Source: CAVQNQ01 sp963714205
GTDB lineage: Bacteria; Acidobacteriota; Terriglobia; Bryobacterales; Bryobacteraceae
DNA: 64,000 nucleotides
Reading direction: 5' to 3'
Assembly (NCBI GenBank): GCA_963714205.1
Contig: CAVQNQ010000002.1
Location: 1,054,001 to 1,118,000 of the forward strand
Below are positions 9,627 through 19,322 of this stretch, piece after piece (positions within the stretch are counted from its first letter, which is position 1; every line of letters starts with the position of its first letter). The notes beneath the pieces are model-generated. The model was given only the letters and a program-made list of their open reading frames with translations. It ran no database searches and had not been told where the DNA came from. A program made the translations under genes and the position numbers.

Positions 9627-9746
9627 CGGCCTTCGACCCGCCCGGCGAACGGTGCTGTCCATCACCTATGGGACCGCCCTCGCAATTCACTCGCACGCCT
9701 CCTGGAACGCGGGTTGCTCCGGAATAACCGCTAGGGAGGAGCTTAC

Positions 9747-10460
9747 ATGAAAGGTATAGCTGTAGTGTGTGGTTTGGTTCTTTCGACGGGTCTGTTGGCG
9801 GCCGACACCGAGCAGGAACGCCTCAGGGACGCCACTGAGGTGTTACACGAAATCATGGGCACACCAGACAAGGGCATCCCCCACGACCTGCTGGACAAAG
9901 CGCAGTGCGTAGCGATCATACCCAGCGTGAAAAAGGGTGCGTTCATCGTGGGGGCCGAATATGGGAAAGGATTTTTGGAATGCCGGGCCATGGGAGGGGG
10001 CTGGAAGGCTCCCGCGGCGATCCAGGTGGAAGGCGGCAGCTTCGGATTTCAGATTGGCGGCTCATCCACGGATGTCGTCGCGCTGATCATGAATTCCCGC
10101 GGAGTCCAGAAACTGGAGTCCGACAAGTTTACCTTGGGCGCGGATGCTTCCGTCGCGGCGGGCCCGGTGGGACGGACTGCGGCGGCCGCAACGGATGCGC
10201 AGATGAGCGCCGAGATTCTCTCCTGGTCCAGAACGCAAGGAGTATTCGCCGGCATCGCTCTGAATGGCGCCACGATAAGGCCCGACACGAAGGGCAACGA
10301 AGAGCTTTACGGTGGAAAAATGGGCACCAGGGAGGTCCTGGAGAGTCATGAGAGGATCCCTGCCGCCGCGGAACCTCTAGTCGCCGAGTTGGACCGCTAT
10401 TCCATGCATAAGGAAGGGCATGAGGCGGAACGAAGCGTGGATCGCGACCGCAACCATTAG
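9747..10460 (+). CDS. SYLF (Ysc84-like) lipid-binding domain protein
   Basis: The 237-residue protein has a signal peptide (GIAVVCGLVLSTGLLAAD) and a SYLF/Ysc84 domain: KAQCVAIIPSVKKGAFIVG, GKGFLECR, GGSFGFQIGG, VVALIMNSRG and a late GVFAGIALNGATIRPD. SYLF domains in other organisms bind phosphoinositides or membranes; the bacterial role is poorly known. A strong ribosome-binding site, GGAGGAG, lies 9 bases before ATG. It stands alone, with 120 bp upstream free of genes. Confidence 0.85.
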   Translation: MKGIAVVCGLVLSTGLLAADTEQERLRDATEVLHEIMGTPDKGIPHDLLDKAQCVAIIPSVKKGAFIVGAEYGKGFLECRAMGGGWKAPAAIQVEGGSFGFQIGGSSTDVVALIMNSRGVQKLESDKFTLGADASVAAGPVGRTAAAATDAQMSAEILSWSRTQGVFAGIALNGATIRPDTKGNEELYGGKMGTREVLESHERIPAAAEPLVAELDRYSMHKEGHEAERSVDRDRNH

Positions 10461-10531
10461 AGATCGAGCGTAACGATCAGGCGGGACGGAGGGCGGAGCG
10501 GCCGGAGTTAGACTAGAATGTTAGCGGCTGC

Positions 10532-11297
10532 ATGGCTTCTCCTCCCATCCCGCCTTCGCTTGAAAATATCGGGAACCGGCCGTTCTCGTTCTTTCCCGCG
10601 ATTGACCGGATCGAACATAACGAGTGGCTTTTCCGGAAGGCCACCTGGTCGGAAATCCTGGTAGTAAATACCCAGAGCGGAATGGAGCTGTGGATACCCC
10701 GGCGGTTCGTGGGCGAGTTGTCGTCCACGGATCACCCGGTTTTAATTTTGGGGTTGACGCGGGAGCTTGAGTATAAGGGCGGGATGATCTATCCGACCCG
10801 CCGGCGAATCCTGAACATGCCGGCCGTGGGCGCTACTGGATCGGCCGACAGCGGGGTGGAGCGGCAGGAGCCAGCCCCTGTTCTGGGTATTCGCTTGTCA
10901 TCGTCCACCGACCGCCGTATGATGCGGCTGGTGGGGGGTACGCTGGCCGTGGCCATTCTGGCCTGGCTGGTGGTCGGCAAGTTTTACACGGGTGGGGACC
11001 ATTCGCCAGCGGGTCGTGTTTACGACCAGGGATCAATCCTATCTGGAACTGACACCGCGCGACGACTACCTGGCGGTGGTCAACAAGATCGGCAAACCGG
11101 CCCTGGAGCGCTCCCAGGAAATCGGCACCATCCAATACCGGGAGTTGGGCTATCCCGACCGCCGCTACACGGTTATCCTGATGGGCGCGGAACTCAATAG
11201 CGCTCTGTTCGTGGGAATCATGGACCAGAACTGGCACCCGATTTATGCCACCAACAGCGCGACCATGGCGCTGCTGCGCGGCCTGAAGAGGTTCTAG
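10532..11297 (+). CDS. Conserved membrane-anchored protein, frameshifted near 10990
   Basis: The first part (from ATG 10532) encodes a soluble domain with NRPFSFFPAI, EHNEWLFRKATWSEIL and WIPRRFVGE, then one membrane segment (LVGGTLAVAILAWLVVG). Right after it, at a GGGTGGGG run near 10989-10996, the meaningful frame moves by one base and continues as TIRQRVVFTTRDQSYLELTPRDDYLAVV to a stop at 11297. The two parts together give about 254 residues. Either the gene is recently broken or there is one extra G in the sequence. I do not recognise a named domain. Confidence 0.65.
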
Positions 11298-11308
11298 CAT
11301 CCCGTGGT

Positions 11309-12664
11309 ATGAAGGCAGGCAATCCGGCTTTTACCTCCGCAACCCGCAGGCAGATCGAGGAGTTGCAGTCGCTCGGCTGGTATCACAGCATCGAACTGCC
11401 CACGGGCGAAACGATCCGCGGCTTCCAGACCGTGGAGCAGTTGCGCATGCGCGTGAGCCAGTTTCCCATCCCCGCGGATCTCACGGGCAAGCGCGTCCTC
11501 GATATCGGCGCGTGGGACGGCTGGTTCACCTTCGAGATGGAGCGGCGCGGAGCTTCGGTGGTGGCGGTGGATGCCGTGCGCAGCGCGAAATTCCTGCGCG
11601 CCCGCGAACTGCTGGCCTCGCGCGCGGAATATGTGGTGGCGGACGTGTGCGACCTGCGGCCCGCCGAGCTGGGCCGCTTCGATATCGTACTGTTCCTGGG
11701 CGTGCTCTACCATTTGAAGCATCCCGTGCTGGCGCTGGAGCGGGTTTGCGCTCTCGCCACGGACCTGGTCTGCGTGGAATCCTACGTGACCGACGACGGC
11801 AGCGACTCGCGCCTGAAGCCCGCCCTGGAGTTTTACGAAACCACCGAGCTGTGCGGCCAGTTCGATAACTGGGTGGGTCCCAACACGGCCTGCCTTACGG
11901 CCATGTGCCGCGCCGCGGGGTTCGTGCGGGTGCACCTCGAGAGCGTGCTCGACAACCGCGCTCACGTGGTCTGCCGGCGCCGTTGGGACACGCCGGAGGG
12001 AAGCGGTTCCGCGCCGTACATCGTTTCGGTGGAGAATGCCGTTTCGCTCGATCACAACTTCTCGGCCTCGCGCGACGATTACGTCTCGGTGTGGTTCAAG
12101 GCGGCCGGGGAGGCGCTCGGCCCGGACGAGGTGTTCGCGGAGATCGGCGCTTACGCGGCGCGGCCCGTGCAGGTGTTCTCGAGCGGTGGCGATGGCTGGC
12201 ACGCCATTTTCAAGTTGCCTTGCGGGATCGCCGCGGGCTGGAGCGGCCTTCGCCTGCGCGTGCCCGGGAGCGCCTTCAGCAACCCCGTGCGCATCGGCGT
12301 GGATGTGAGCGAAGAGGAGCGCCAGAGGCGCACACTGGCCACACCCGGCGGCGCGGAGATCCGCATCGAGATCGTGGCCGACGGCAAAACCTGGGAGCGC
12401 AACCAGGTGCGCACCCGGCAGGATGCCTGCATTTCGCTATGGGTGCGCGGGATGCCGGAGGGCTCCCGCGCCGAAGGCGCGCTGGTGCGGCTGGGCGGCA
12501 ACGACCTGCCGTGCATCTTTCTCTCCGAGCCGGACCCGGCCGGGCTGAGACAAGTGAACGCCCTGCTGCCGCCGGGCCTGGCGCCAGGAAGGATGAACGT
12601 GAACCTGGTGATGGGGGACGTGGTCTCGGCGCCCGCGGTTGTGGAAGTGGTGGGGCAGGGCTGA
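11309..12664 (+). CDS. SAM-dependent methyltransferase (CmoB/DUF1698-like) with C-terminal extension
   Basis: The 451-residue protein has the lead-in LGWYHSIELPTGE typical of CmoB-like enzymes, then a Rossmann methyltransferase core: motif I VLDIGAWDGWFTFEM (around residue 63), acidic VVAVDA, and FDIVLFLGVLYHLKHP. Residues from about 230 to the end form a beta-rich region of unknown kind. CmoB modifies tRNA wobble uridine, but the long extra domain and missing cmoA make that role uncertain. The enzyme could instead act on a small metabolite or glycan. Confidence 0.75.
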   Translation: MKAGNPAFTSATRRQIEELQSLGWYHSIELPTGETIRGFQTVEQLRMRVSQFPIPADLTGKRVLDIGAWDGWFTFEMERRGASVVAVDAVRSAKFLRARELLASRAEYVVADVCDLRPAELGRFDIVLFLGVLYHLKHPVLALERVCALATDLVCVESYVTDDGSDSRLKPALEFYETTELCGQFDNWVGPNTACLTAMCRAAGFVRVHLESVLDNRAHVVCRRRWDTPEGSGSAPYIVSVENAVSLDHNFSASRDDYVSVWFKAAGEALGPDEVFAEIGAYAARPVQVFSSGGDGWHAIFKLPCGIAAGWSGLRLRVPGSAFSNPVRIGVDVSEEERQRRTLATPGGAEIRIEIVADGKTWERNQVRTRQDACISLWVRGMPEGSRAEGALVRLGGNDLPCIFLSEPDPAGLRQVNALLPPGLAPGRMNVNLVMGDVVSAPAVVEVVGQG

Positions 12665-12669
12665 GCCGG

Positions 12670-12945
12670 CTACTCCGCGGGCACGGGCGATCCCTGGTAA
12701 GGTTTGTAGCCGTTGCGGCGCATGATCTCGCTGGCCGATTCCAGCATCTCCGGCAGCACGTAGAAGAATGCGCCCGTGCGGGTGGTCTGGAATATCACGC
12801 CGCCGTGGTATTGGTCGGCTTCGACGCCGTAATCCATGCCGGCTTCGGTGAAGATACCCTCGAGGCGCAACGCGTCTCGCAATCGTTTGGCGATGTAAAT
12901 GAGAACCGGCTCCCGGCCGTCGAAGTAGGATGCTTCCTGTTTCAT
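12670..12945 (-). CDS. Small conserved-looking protein of unknown function
   Basis: A 91-residue acidic protein on the minus strand, its stop 5 bp from the convergent methyltransferase stop. It reads as a compact alpha/beta domain (VLIYIAKRLRDALRLEG, FTEAGMDYGVEADQY, GVIFQTTRTGAFFYVLP), somewhat like small DUF2007-type signal-transducing proteins, but I cannot assign it. Its start (12945) faces the gene at 13001 with a 55-bp shared promoter space. Confidence 0.55.
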   Translation of the reverse strand: MKQEASYFDGREPVLIYIAKRLRDALRLEGIFTEAGMDYGVEADQYHGGVIFQTTRTGAFFYVLPEMLESASEIMRRNGYKPYQGSPVPAE

Positions 12946-13000
12946 GCCGCTTCCCTATAGTGTAGGAGAGTTTGGTGAGCCGGTTTAGACTTGATGATGG

Positions 13001-14227
13001 ATGATGCCCCGAAAAGCTCTCCAAGCTCTTCTCACGCTGGCGTTGGCCGCTTCGGCTCCGGCCGCGACGCCCGCGGACCAGGCCGTTCTCACGGCGCTGC
13101 GCCGGGCTGCGCCGGCGGGTCAAGCGGCGGTCATCCGGCGGATGCCGGCCGGCGACGAACTGGACCTGGTGCTGGCACTCGCTTCCCCAGATCCCTTCGC
13201 AGCGCCTCCTGGCCGTTACTGGTGGAACACCAAGGACCGCGTGGGCCTCTTCTTGCAATCGCGGGCGGATTCCGGTCGCGTCTACCGGCTGGCCGTCGAG
13301 CCGGGACCCAACGACGATTGCTCCATAGCCATCGAGCGCATGACGCGCGAGGAGCTGGTGCTCTCCTGCATCGGCGAGAAGTGGGCTACCTACGACAACC
13401 GGAAGTTCATCTACGATGTGCGCGCGAAGGCGCTGGTGAAGCAGTTTGCCTATGCGCCTTTCCACGCGGCGGGCCTCGTTCGCGGTCCGCGCGGCCCGCG
13501 ATTTTTGATGAACAATGGGCAGCGCGACCTGCTGGTGACGGTTTCCGCAGAAGGCACGTGGCAGGTGTGGGCCGCTCCCCAGGAGACGCCGCCGAAACCG
13601 GCCGAGGTATTCGGGCCAGGCGGGAGGTTCCAGCTCGTACCCGAAAAGAACCGCTTCGGAGAGGACTTCCCCGTCATCGCCGAAGGGGAACGCCGCTACA
13701 AGCTGCCGCAATCGGATTTCGAGACCTGGCGCGCGGCGCGCCCCGATTACGTCGGAAGCCGGCCGCAACTCAATCCTGATGAGGAGAACGAACAGATGGG
13801 CCCGCGCCAGGCCGAGACCGATCGCCTCTGGTTCGGCAAGACCTTCTACGACGGCGAAGGCTGGACCGGCGTGGGCGGCTTCGGCTATTTCGATTGCGCC
13901 ACCCGCGCGTTCCGTCTTTTCTCGCCGCCGGAAATTCAGCGCTGGTCGGCCTCCGCGATTCTGGTGGAACCCGAAGCCATCTGGCTGGGCCTGTACCGGC
14001 GCGGAGAGTATGGCGATACCGCCGGCGGGTTGCTGCGCTGGGATCGCCGGGCGGAACAGGCGCGGCGCTTCGCGGCGGCCTCCATCGTCACCTCGATCGC
14101 GCGGCGCGGCGAGGTCCTGTACATGGGCGCCCACGACGGCCTGCTGGTTTTGCGCGACGATCGCATCGCGAGCTTCTTCGTAGACCGCACTTCTGGCGGC
14201 AGCTATGGCGTTGTGCCGCGCGAGTGA
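13001..14227 (+). CDS. Secreted protein of unknown function, beta-propeller-like
   Basis: The 408-residue protein has a signal peptide (ALQALLTLALAASAPAAT) and many short beta-strand patterns ending in aromatic and Gly residues (WATYDNRKFIYDV, GVGGFGYFDCATRAFRLF, GLLRWDRRAEQARRF, VLYMGAHDGLLVL), which resemble the blades of a two-component-regulator or YVTN-like propeller. It is followed by dprA. No catalytic motif is visible. Confidence 0.65.
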   Translation: MMPRKALQALLTLALAASAPAATPADQAVLTALRRAAPAGQAAVIRRMPAGDELDLVLALASPDPFAAPPGRYWWNTKDRVGLFLQSRADSGRVYRLAVEPGPNDDCSIAIERMTREELVLSCIGEKWATYDNRKFIYDVRAKALVKQFAYAPFHAAGLVRGPRGPRFLMNNGQRDLLVTVSAEGTWQVWAAPQETPPKPAEVFGPGGRFQLVPEKNRFGEDFPVIAEGERRYKLPQSDFETWRAARPDYVGSRPQLNPDEENEQMGPRQAETDRLWFGKTFYDGEGWTGVGGFGYFDCATRAFRLFSPPEIQRWSASAILVEPEAIWLGLYRRGEYGDTAGGLLRWDRRAEQARRFAAASIVTSIARRGEVLYMGAHDGLLVLRDDRIASFFVDRTSGGSYGVVPRE

Positions 14228-14294
14228 CCCGGCGGCGCGGTCCGGGCTTGCGCCTCGCGGTGCGCGGCTGATAGGGTAGAGGCGTCGCTCGATC

Positions 14295-15470
14295 ATGGCC
14301 GCGCCTATTCTCACTCGCGAAGAGGAACTCCACTGGATCGCTTTGAAACTCGTGCCGGGCCTGGGCACCCGAACGGCCGGCAAGCTGCTGGAACGCTATC
14401 GCACGCCGCAAGCCATTTTCCGCGCTTCGCGAACCGAGCTCGAAGCGGCCGGCGTGAACGGGGCAGTGGCGCAATCCATCGCCAGCGGCTGCACGTTCGA
14501 AGACGCCGTGACCCAGCAGGAGAAGATGGCGCAGGCTGGGGCGGTACTGATCACAGTAGGGGACCCGCGCTACCCCGGGGCTCTGCGCGAGATCTTCGAT
14601 CCGCCCACCGTGCTGTTCGTGTGCGGGCGCCTCGATCTGTTGCAATCGCTGATGCTGGCGGTGGTGGGGACGCGGCGCGCCACTCCCTACGGCCTGGCCG
14701 CCGCCGAGCGGCTCTCGGCGGACCTGTCGCATGCCGGATTGACCATCGTCAGCGGGATGGCGCGCGGCATCGATACCGCGGCGCACAGGGGCGCGCTGGC
14801 CGCGGGAGGCGGAACGGTGGCCGTGCTGGGATGCGGCGTGGACGTCGTATATCCCATCGAGAACAAGAAGCTGGCCGCCGAGCTGGCGGTCAAAGGGACC
14901 ATCGTCTCGGAGTTTCCCATGGGAAGCGTGGCCTTCCCGCAGAATTTTCCCATCCGCAACCGCATCATCAGCGGGATGAGCCTCGGGGTGATGGTGGTGG
15001 AAGGAGCGCAATACAGCGGCTCGGCCATCACCGCCAAGCTGGCCATGGACCAAGGCCGCGAGGTCTTCGCGGTTCCGGGCAACATTACGTCGAAACTGAG
15101 TTGGGGACCCAACCTCCTGATTAAGCAGGGGGCCAGGCTGGTGCAGGACTGGAATGACGTGGTGACCGAGCTTCCGCCTGAATCCCGGCGGCATCTAATA
15201 GAACAGGGGCGCAGGCGAATCCTGGAAGGAGGAGGCGCCACGGCCGAACCGGAGCAGGCATCGCTACTGGGCGGCGAGGCTTCGGAGCTGGGCAAGACGG
15301 GTCGCCGGGCGCTCGAAATCCTGCGCGTGGATGCCTCCGTACATTTGGACGATCTGCTTGAGAAGATAGAGGATACTACGCCTTCCGAGCTCATCGCGGC
15401 GCTGTTCGAACTGGAAATGCTGGGCCTGGTGAAACAGCTTCCCGGCAAGAATTTTGTAAAAGTGTGGTAA
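14295..15470 (+). CDS. dprA: DNA-processing protein DprA
   Basis: A 391-residue DprA/Smf protein that loads RecA on single-stranded DNA during natural transformation. It has an N-terminal SAM/HhH-like region (LGTRTAGKLLERY), the Rossmann core (AVVGTRRATPYGL, IVSGMARGIDTAAH, FPMGSVAFPQNFPIRNRIISG) and a C-terminal winged-helix domain (SELIAALFELEMLGLV). The length fits the full three-domain form. It sits 65 bp before topA, a common neighbour pair in bacteria. Confidence 0.95.
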   Translation: MAAPILTREEELHWIALKLVPGLGTRTAGKLLERYRTPQAIFRASRTELEAAGVNGAVAQSIASGCTFEDAVTQQEKMAQAGAVLITVGDPRYPGALREIFDPPTVLFVCGRLDLLQSLMLAVVGTRRATPYGLAAAERLSADLSHAGLTIVSGMARGIDTAAHRGALAAGGGTVAVLGCGVDVVYPIENKKLAAELAVKGTIVSEFPMGSVAFPQNFPIRNRIISGMSLGVMVVEGAQYSGSAITAKLAMDQGREVFAVPGNITSKLSWGPNLLIKQGARLVQDWNDVVTELPPESRRHLIEQGRRRILEGGGATAEPEQASLLGGEASELGKTGRRALEILRVDASVHLDDLLEKIEDTTPSELIAALFELEMLGLVKQLPGKNFVKVW

Positions 15471-15535
15471 CGTCAACTGGGTAATTCGCAATCATTGGCA
15501 CTCGGCGGAGGGCGCCGTAAATCGGAACAATTCAT

Positions 15536-17968
15536 ATGGCAAAGGCTCTGGTAATCGTGGAGTCGCCTGCGAAGGCGAAGACCATCAACAAATACCTGGG
15601 CAAGCAATACATCGTCAAAGCTTCGCTCGGTCATATCAAGGATCTCCCCAAGCGGGATCTGGCAGTGGATGTGGAGCGCAATTTCGAGCCGCGCTATGAG
15701 GTCATCGAAGGGAAGAAGAAGCTTGTCGGCGAGCTGAAACAAGCCGCCAAAGGCGTGGAGAGCGTGTATCTCGCGGCCGATCCGGACCGCGAGGGCGAGG
15801 CCATCTGTTTTCACCTCCAGGAGGAGTTGCAAGACAGCCGGAAGAAAGCTCCGAAGATCTTCCGCGTGATGTTCAACGAGATCACCAAGAGCGCCGTTCA
15901 GAAAGCCTTTCTGAAGCCCGGCCAGGTCAATATCAACCTGGTGGACGCGCAGCAGGCGCGCCGCGTGCTGGACCGCCTGGTGGGCTACAAGATCTCACCG
16001 CTGCTCTGGGACAAGGTGCGGCGGGGGCTTTCGGCTGGCCGCGTGCAGACCGTGGCGCTGCGGCTCGTTGTGGACCGCGAGCGCGAGATCCGCGCATTTG
16101 TTCCCCGCGAATATTGGACCATCGACGCGGAATTGCAGGCCAAGAAGGCGGCTCTCTGGGCGCGCCTGGTGAAGATCGGCGAAGGACCCGCGGAGATCGG
16201 CTCGCGGGCTGCCTCCGATGAAACGGTGGCGCAGCTCGAAGGAGCCGGCTATGTTGTCCGCTCGGTGACCAAGCGCGAGAAGAAGCGCAATCCGGTAGCG
16301 CCCTTCATCACTTCGACCCTGCAGCAGGAGTCCTCGCGCAAATTGCGCTTCAGCGTGAAGCGCACCATGATGCTGGCGCAGCGGCTCTATGAGGGCATTG
16401 AGATCGGCACAGAGGGCGCGGTCGGCCTGATCACTTACATGCGCACCGATTCCACGCGCATTTCCGACGACGCCCTGAACGACGTGCGGCACTACATCGG
16501 CGAGCACTACGGAGACGCTTTCCTGCCGCCGGCGCCTAACGTCTACAAATCCAAGAAGGACGCGCAGGATGCCCACGAGGCCATCCGGCCCACGTCCATG
16601 GCGTATGCGCCCGAAGTCGTGCAGCGGTACCTGGCCGAGGACGAGATGAAGCTCTACCGGCTGATCTGGAACCGCTTCGCGGCTTGCCAGATGATGCCGG
16701 CGCTCTACGATCAGACCACCATCGAAGTGGCCGCCAAGGGCAAGAACGGCCTCGACTACCTGTTCCGCGCCACCGGCTCGGTCCTCAAATTCGAGGGATT
16801 CCTGAAGGTCTATCAGGAGAGCAAGGACCAAGCGGACGACGAGGACGAAGAGTTGAAGCACCGGCTGCCCGCCGTAACCGAGGGCGAGAGCCTGCGCTTC
16901 CGCTCCCTCCAACCGGAGCAACACTTCACCGAGCCGCCTCCGCGCTACAACGAGGCCACCCTGGTGAAGCGGCTGGAAGCCGATGGCGTGGGGCGCCCAT
17001 CCACGTACGCGTCCATTCTCTCCACCATCCAGGAGCGCGAGTACGTGAAGAAGGAAGGAGGCCGCTTTGTCCCCACCGAGCTGGGCATGGTGGTTACCGA
17101 CCTTTTGATCGAAAGCTTCGACGACATCTTTGAGGTGCGCTACACCGCGCGCATGGAAGAGGAGCTAGACGAGATCGAGGAGGGCAAGCTGGACTGGCGC
17201 ACGGCCATCTCCGAGTTTTACGAGCGTTTCGACCGCGACCTAAAACACGCCGAAGAGCACATGACCGACATCAAGCGGATGGAGAGGCCCACCGACTTGA
17301 TTTGCGAGAAGTGCGGCAAGCCCCTGGTCATCAAATGGGGCAAGCACGGCAGTTTCATCGCCTGCACCGGCTATCCCGATTGCACCTACACGCGCGAGCT
17401 CACCGTGGACCTGCCCGATGTGGACAAGGCCGATCTGGGCGAGCAGGCGGACGAAGAGTACTGCGAAAACTGCGGCCGTCCCATGGTGCTCAAGAAGGGC
17501 CGCTTCGGAACGTTCTTCGCCTGCACCGGCTATCCCGACTGCAAGACCACCAAGCCCGTCGGCGGGACGCAGAAGAAGCCTGATCAGCCTCTCGACGAAA
17601 AGTGTCCCCAGTGCGGGAACAATCTGGTGTTGAAGACCGGGCGGTTCGGCGAGTTCACCGCTTGCAGCAACTACCCGGCCTGCAAGTACGTCAAGCAGAA
17701 GACCATCGGAGTGAAGTGCCCGGAGTGCTCGGACGGCGAGGTTATCGAGCGCCGCTCCCGCAAGGGGAAGACCTTCTACGGCTGCAACCGCTATCCCGAT
17801 TGTAAATTCGTGGCGTGGGGCAAGCCGGTTGCCGAGAAGTGCCCCGAGTGCGGCAGCCCGTACATGGTTGAGAAATGGCTGAAGGCCGGGCCGGTGTGGC
17901 AGTGCCCCAATCCGGAGTGCAAGCACAAGCAGCCGGCTCCGCAGCCCGCCGAAGCGCTGGCTAAGTAA
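15536..17968 (+). CDS. topA: DNA topoisomerase I
   Basis: An 810-residue type IA topoisomerase, which relaxes negative supercoils. The TOPRIM domain begins MAKALVIVESPAKAKTI, with the acidic DPDREGEAI at about 81-89. The active-site Tyr301 lies in GLITYMRTDSTR. The C-terminal region carries five Cys4-type zinc ribbons (starting CEKCGKP, CENCGRP, CPQCGNN, CPECSDG, CPECGSP), more than the three of the E. coli enzyme. It is read in the same direction as dprA. Confidence 0.97.
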   Translation: MAKALVIVESPAKAKTINKYLGKQYIVKASLGHIKDLPKRDLAVDVERNFEPRYEVIEGKKKLVGELKQAAKGVESVYLAADPDREGEAICFHLQEELQDSRKKAPKIFRVMFNEITKSAVQKAFLKPGQVNINLVDAQQARRVLDRLVGYKISPLLWDKVRRGLSAGRVQTVALRLVVDREREIRAFVPREYWTIDAELQAKKAALWARLVKIGEGPAEIGSRAASDETVAQLEGAGYVVRSVTKREKKRNPVAPFITSTLQQESSRKLRFSVKRTMMLAQRLYEGIEIGTEGAVGLITYMRTDSTRISDDALNDVRHYIGEHYGDAFLPPAPNVYKSKKDAQDAHEAIRPTSMAYAPEVVQRYLAEDEMKLYRLIWNRFAACQMMPALYDQTTIEVAAKGKNGLDYLFRATGSVLKFEGFLKVYQESKDQADDEDEELKHRLPAVTEGESLRFRSLQPEQHFTEPPPRYNEATLVKRLEADGVGRPSTYASILSTIQEREYVKKEGGRFVPTELGMVVTDLLIESFDDIFEVRYTARMEEELDEIEEGKLDWRTAISEFYERFDRDLKHAEEHMTDIKRMERPTDLICEKCGKPLVIKWGKHGSFIACTGYPDCTYTRELTVDLPDVDKADLGEQADEEYCENCGRPMVLKKGRFGTFFACTGYPDCKTTKPVGGTQKKPDQPLDEKCPQCGNNLVLKTGRFGEFTACSNYPACKYVKQKTIGVKCPECSDGEVIERRSRKGKTFYGCNRYPDCKFVAWGKPVAEKCPECGSPYMVEKWLKAGPVWQCPNPECKHKQPAPQPAEALAK

Positions 17969-18037
17969 ATCTTCATACGATCAGTCCGGTGGAATTGGGG
18001 TTGCCGGCACACAGGGCGGCCCTGGAATGTCCAATCG

Positions 18038-18068
18038 TTCACAAAAAGGGATTCAAAGGTCTTATAAT
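18038..18068 (+). promoter_or_regulatory. Putative sigma-70-type promoter of the hemerythrin gene
   Basis: A perfect TATAAT lies at 18063-18068 and TTCACA (5 of 6 to the -35 consensus) at 18038-18043, with a 19-bp spacer, slightly long. The local AT-rich stretch stands out from the GC-rich surroundings. It would place a start about 40 bp before ATG 18114, which also has AGGAGGT at 18104-18110. Confidence 0.4.
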
Positions 18069-18113
18069 CTGTTTAAAATAGAGAAGCGTGGACGCGGAAG
18101 AACAGGAGGTTTT

Positions 18114-18539
18114 ATGAAGCCGTTCAAATGGAGCAAGTCGAATGCTGTTTTCGTTCCCGAAATAGACGCGGAGCATAAGACCATCTTTCGCATGGCCGAG
18201 CAGCTGCAACAAGCCCTGGAGGCGGGCACGAGCACGGCGGAACTGCAGCCTCGACTGAAGGCCCTGGTGGACCACGCCGAGGCCCATTTCGAGCACGAGG
18301 AGATCCTCATGCGCGATTCCATCTGCCCGTCCTTCGAGTGGCACAAGCGCCAGCACAATACCGCGCGCAAACGCCTGCGTCTGTTCATGCCGGAGATTCA
18401 GCAAGGCGACCGCGAATCCCTTGAACAGATGATGGAGTTCCTGGCCGGGTGGTTCCGGGATCACACCGCCCTCACCGACCGCATCATGGGCGCCCATTTG
18501 CGGAACTATCATCGGGCCGCCACGCGCCTGGCTTCGTAA
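18114..18539 (+). CDS. Bacteriohemerythrin
   Basis: The 141-residue protein is a single hemerythrin domain with the iron-binding His/Glu set in order: EIDAEHKTIF (His21), LVDHAEAHFEHEEILM, FEWHKRQHNTARKRL and WFRDHTALTDR. It binds a di-iron centre and oxygen, and may store, sense or deliver O2. ATG 18114 has a strong AGGAGGT site, so I rejected a 29-residue N-terminal extension. O2 binding is of interest given the gas-vesicle and PAS genes nearby, but no direct link is visible. Confidence 0.9.
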   Translation: MKPFKWSKSNAVFVPEIDAEHKTIFRMAEQLQQALEAGTSTAELQPRLKALVDHAEAHFEHEEILMRDSICPSFEWHKRQHNTARKRLRLFMPEIQQGDRESLEQMMEFLAGWFRDHTALTDRIMGAHLRNYHRAATRLAS

Positions 18540-18560
18540 GCTTCTGGCGGTCCCGGCCGG

Positions 18561-19295
18561 TTATAAACGGGTCGCCACGTAGAAGGTCCGGCCTTCGCCG
18601 AGTTCGCCGGCCATGCCCAGGTCGCCGGCGTCGTAGCAAGCCGTTTCGCCAAAGCCCGCGCGCTCCAGCGCCCGATCGATCTTCTGGGGAGCGAAGCAGC
18701 GCTCCACGATCGTCACATCCGAACGGCGCCAGGCGCCTTCGAGCAGGCGGAACATGGTGAGCGTGCAGCGCGCCAGGCGGCTGCGGAAATCGTATCCCGA
18801 CCCGGTGATGGTCAGGACGTGATCGTCGCGAACCAGGGCGAACGATTCCCCCCAGTGGTGCTGGTAAGCCGCTTCGAACAGCACGTCGAAGGCGAAGGTG
18901 GCGCCGGGCTTGAGCGCGGCGGCTGTATTGCGAAAGGCCGCCTCGAGATCCTCGCACGAGAGAATGTGATTCAGGCTGTCGAACGTGGAAACGGCCGCGT
19001 CGAAGGCGCACGGCAAATGAAACCGGGCGGCGTCCGCGACCAAGAACTCCGCTTCCGGCACATTGTCCCGCGCAAACGCGATCATGGCGGCCGAGAGATC
19101 GATGCCGGTCACGCGGTAACCGCGCGCGGCCAGCAGGCCGGCCAGGCAGCCGGTTCCGCAGCACACATCCAGAATGCGCGCGCACTGCGGAACGCGAGGC
19201 AGCCAGATACGCTCCAGAATCGGAAACGCCAGGCCATGGAACTCTTCGTTCCAGTAGCGCTGGTAGAACCAGGCGAAGTCGTCATATCCGGCCAT
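18561..19295 (-). CDS. SAM-dependent methyltransferase, class I
   Basis: A 244-residue protein starting MAGYDDFAWFYQRYWNEE, with motif I ILDVCCGTGCLAGLLAARG, VTGIDLSAAMI, FLVADAARF and FDAAVSTFDSLNHI. This is the small-molecule Methyltransf_25/11 type. I chose ATG 19295 because upstream codons read through the divergent cyclophilin gene. The stop is 21 bp from the convergent hemerythrin stop. The substrate is unknown. Confidence 0.85.
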   Translation of the reverse strand: MAGYDDFAWFYQRYWNEEFHGLAFPILERIWLPRVPQCARILDVCCGTGCLAGLLAARGYRVTGIDLSAAMIAFARDNVPEAEFLVADAARFHLPCAFDAAVSTFDSLNHILSCEDLEAAFRNTAAALKPGATFAFDVLFEAAYQHHWGESFALVRDDHVLTITGSGYDFRSRLARCTLTMFRLLEGAWRRSDVTIVERCFAPQKIDRALERAGFGETACYDAGDLGMAGELGEGRTFYVATRL

Positions 19296-19322
19296 CGGGC
19301 TTCCTTCAGCATGGCATACTGA

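Noticed and set aside
12437..14383. A long minus-strand frame across the secreted protein gene
   Set aside because: It overlaps three better genes and has no recognisable motif; it only shows the third-position GC bias of the plus strand.
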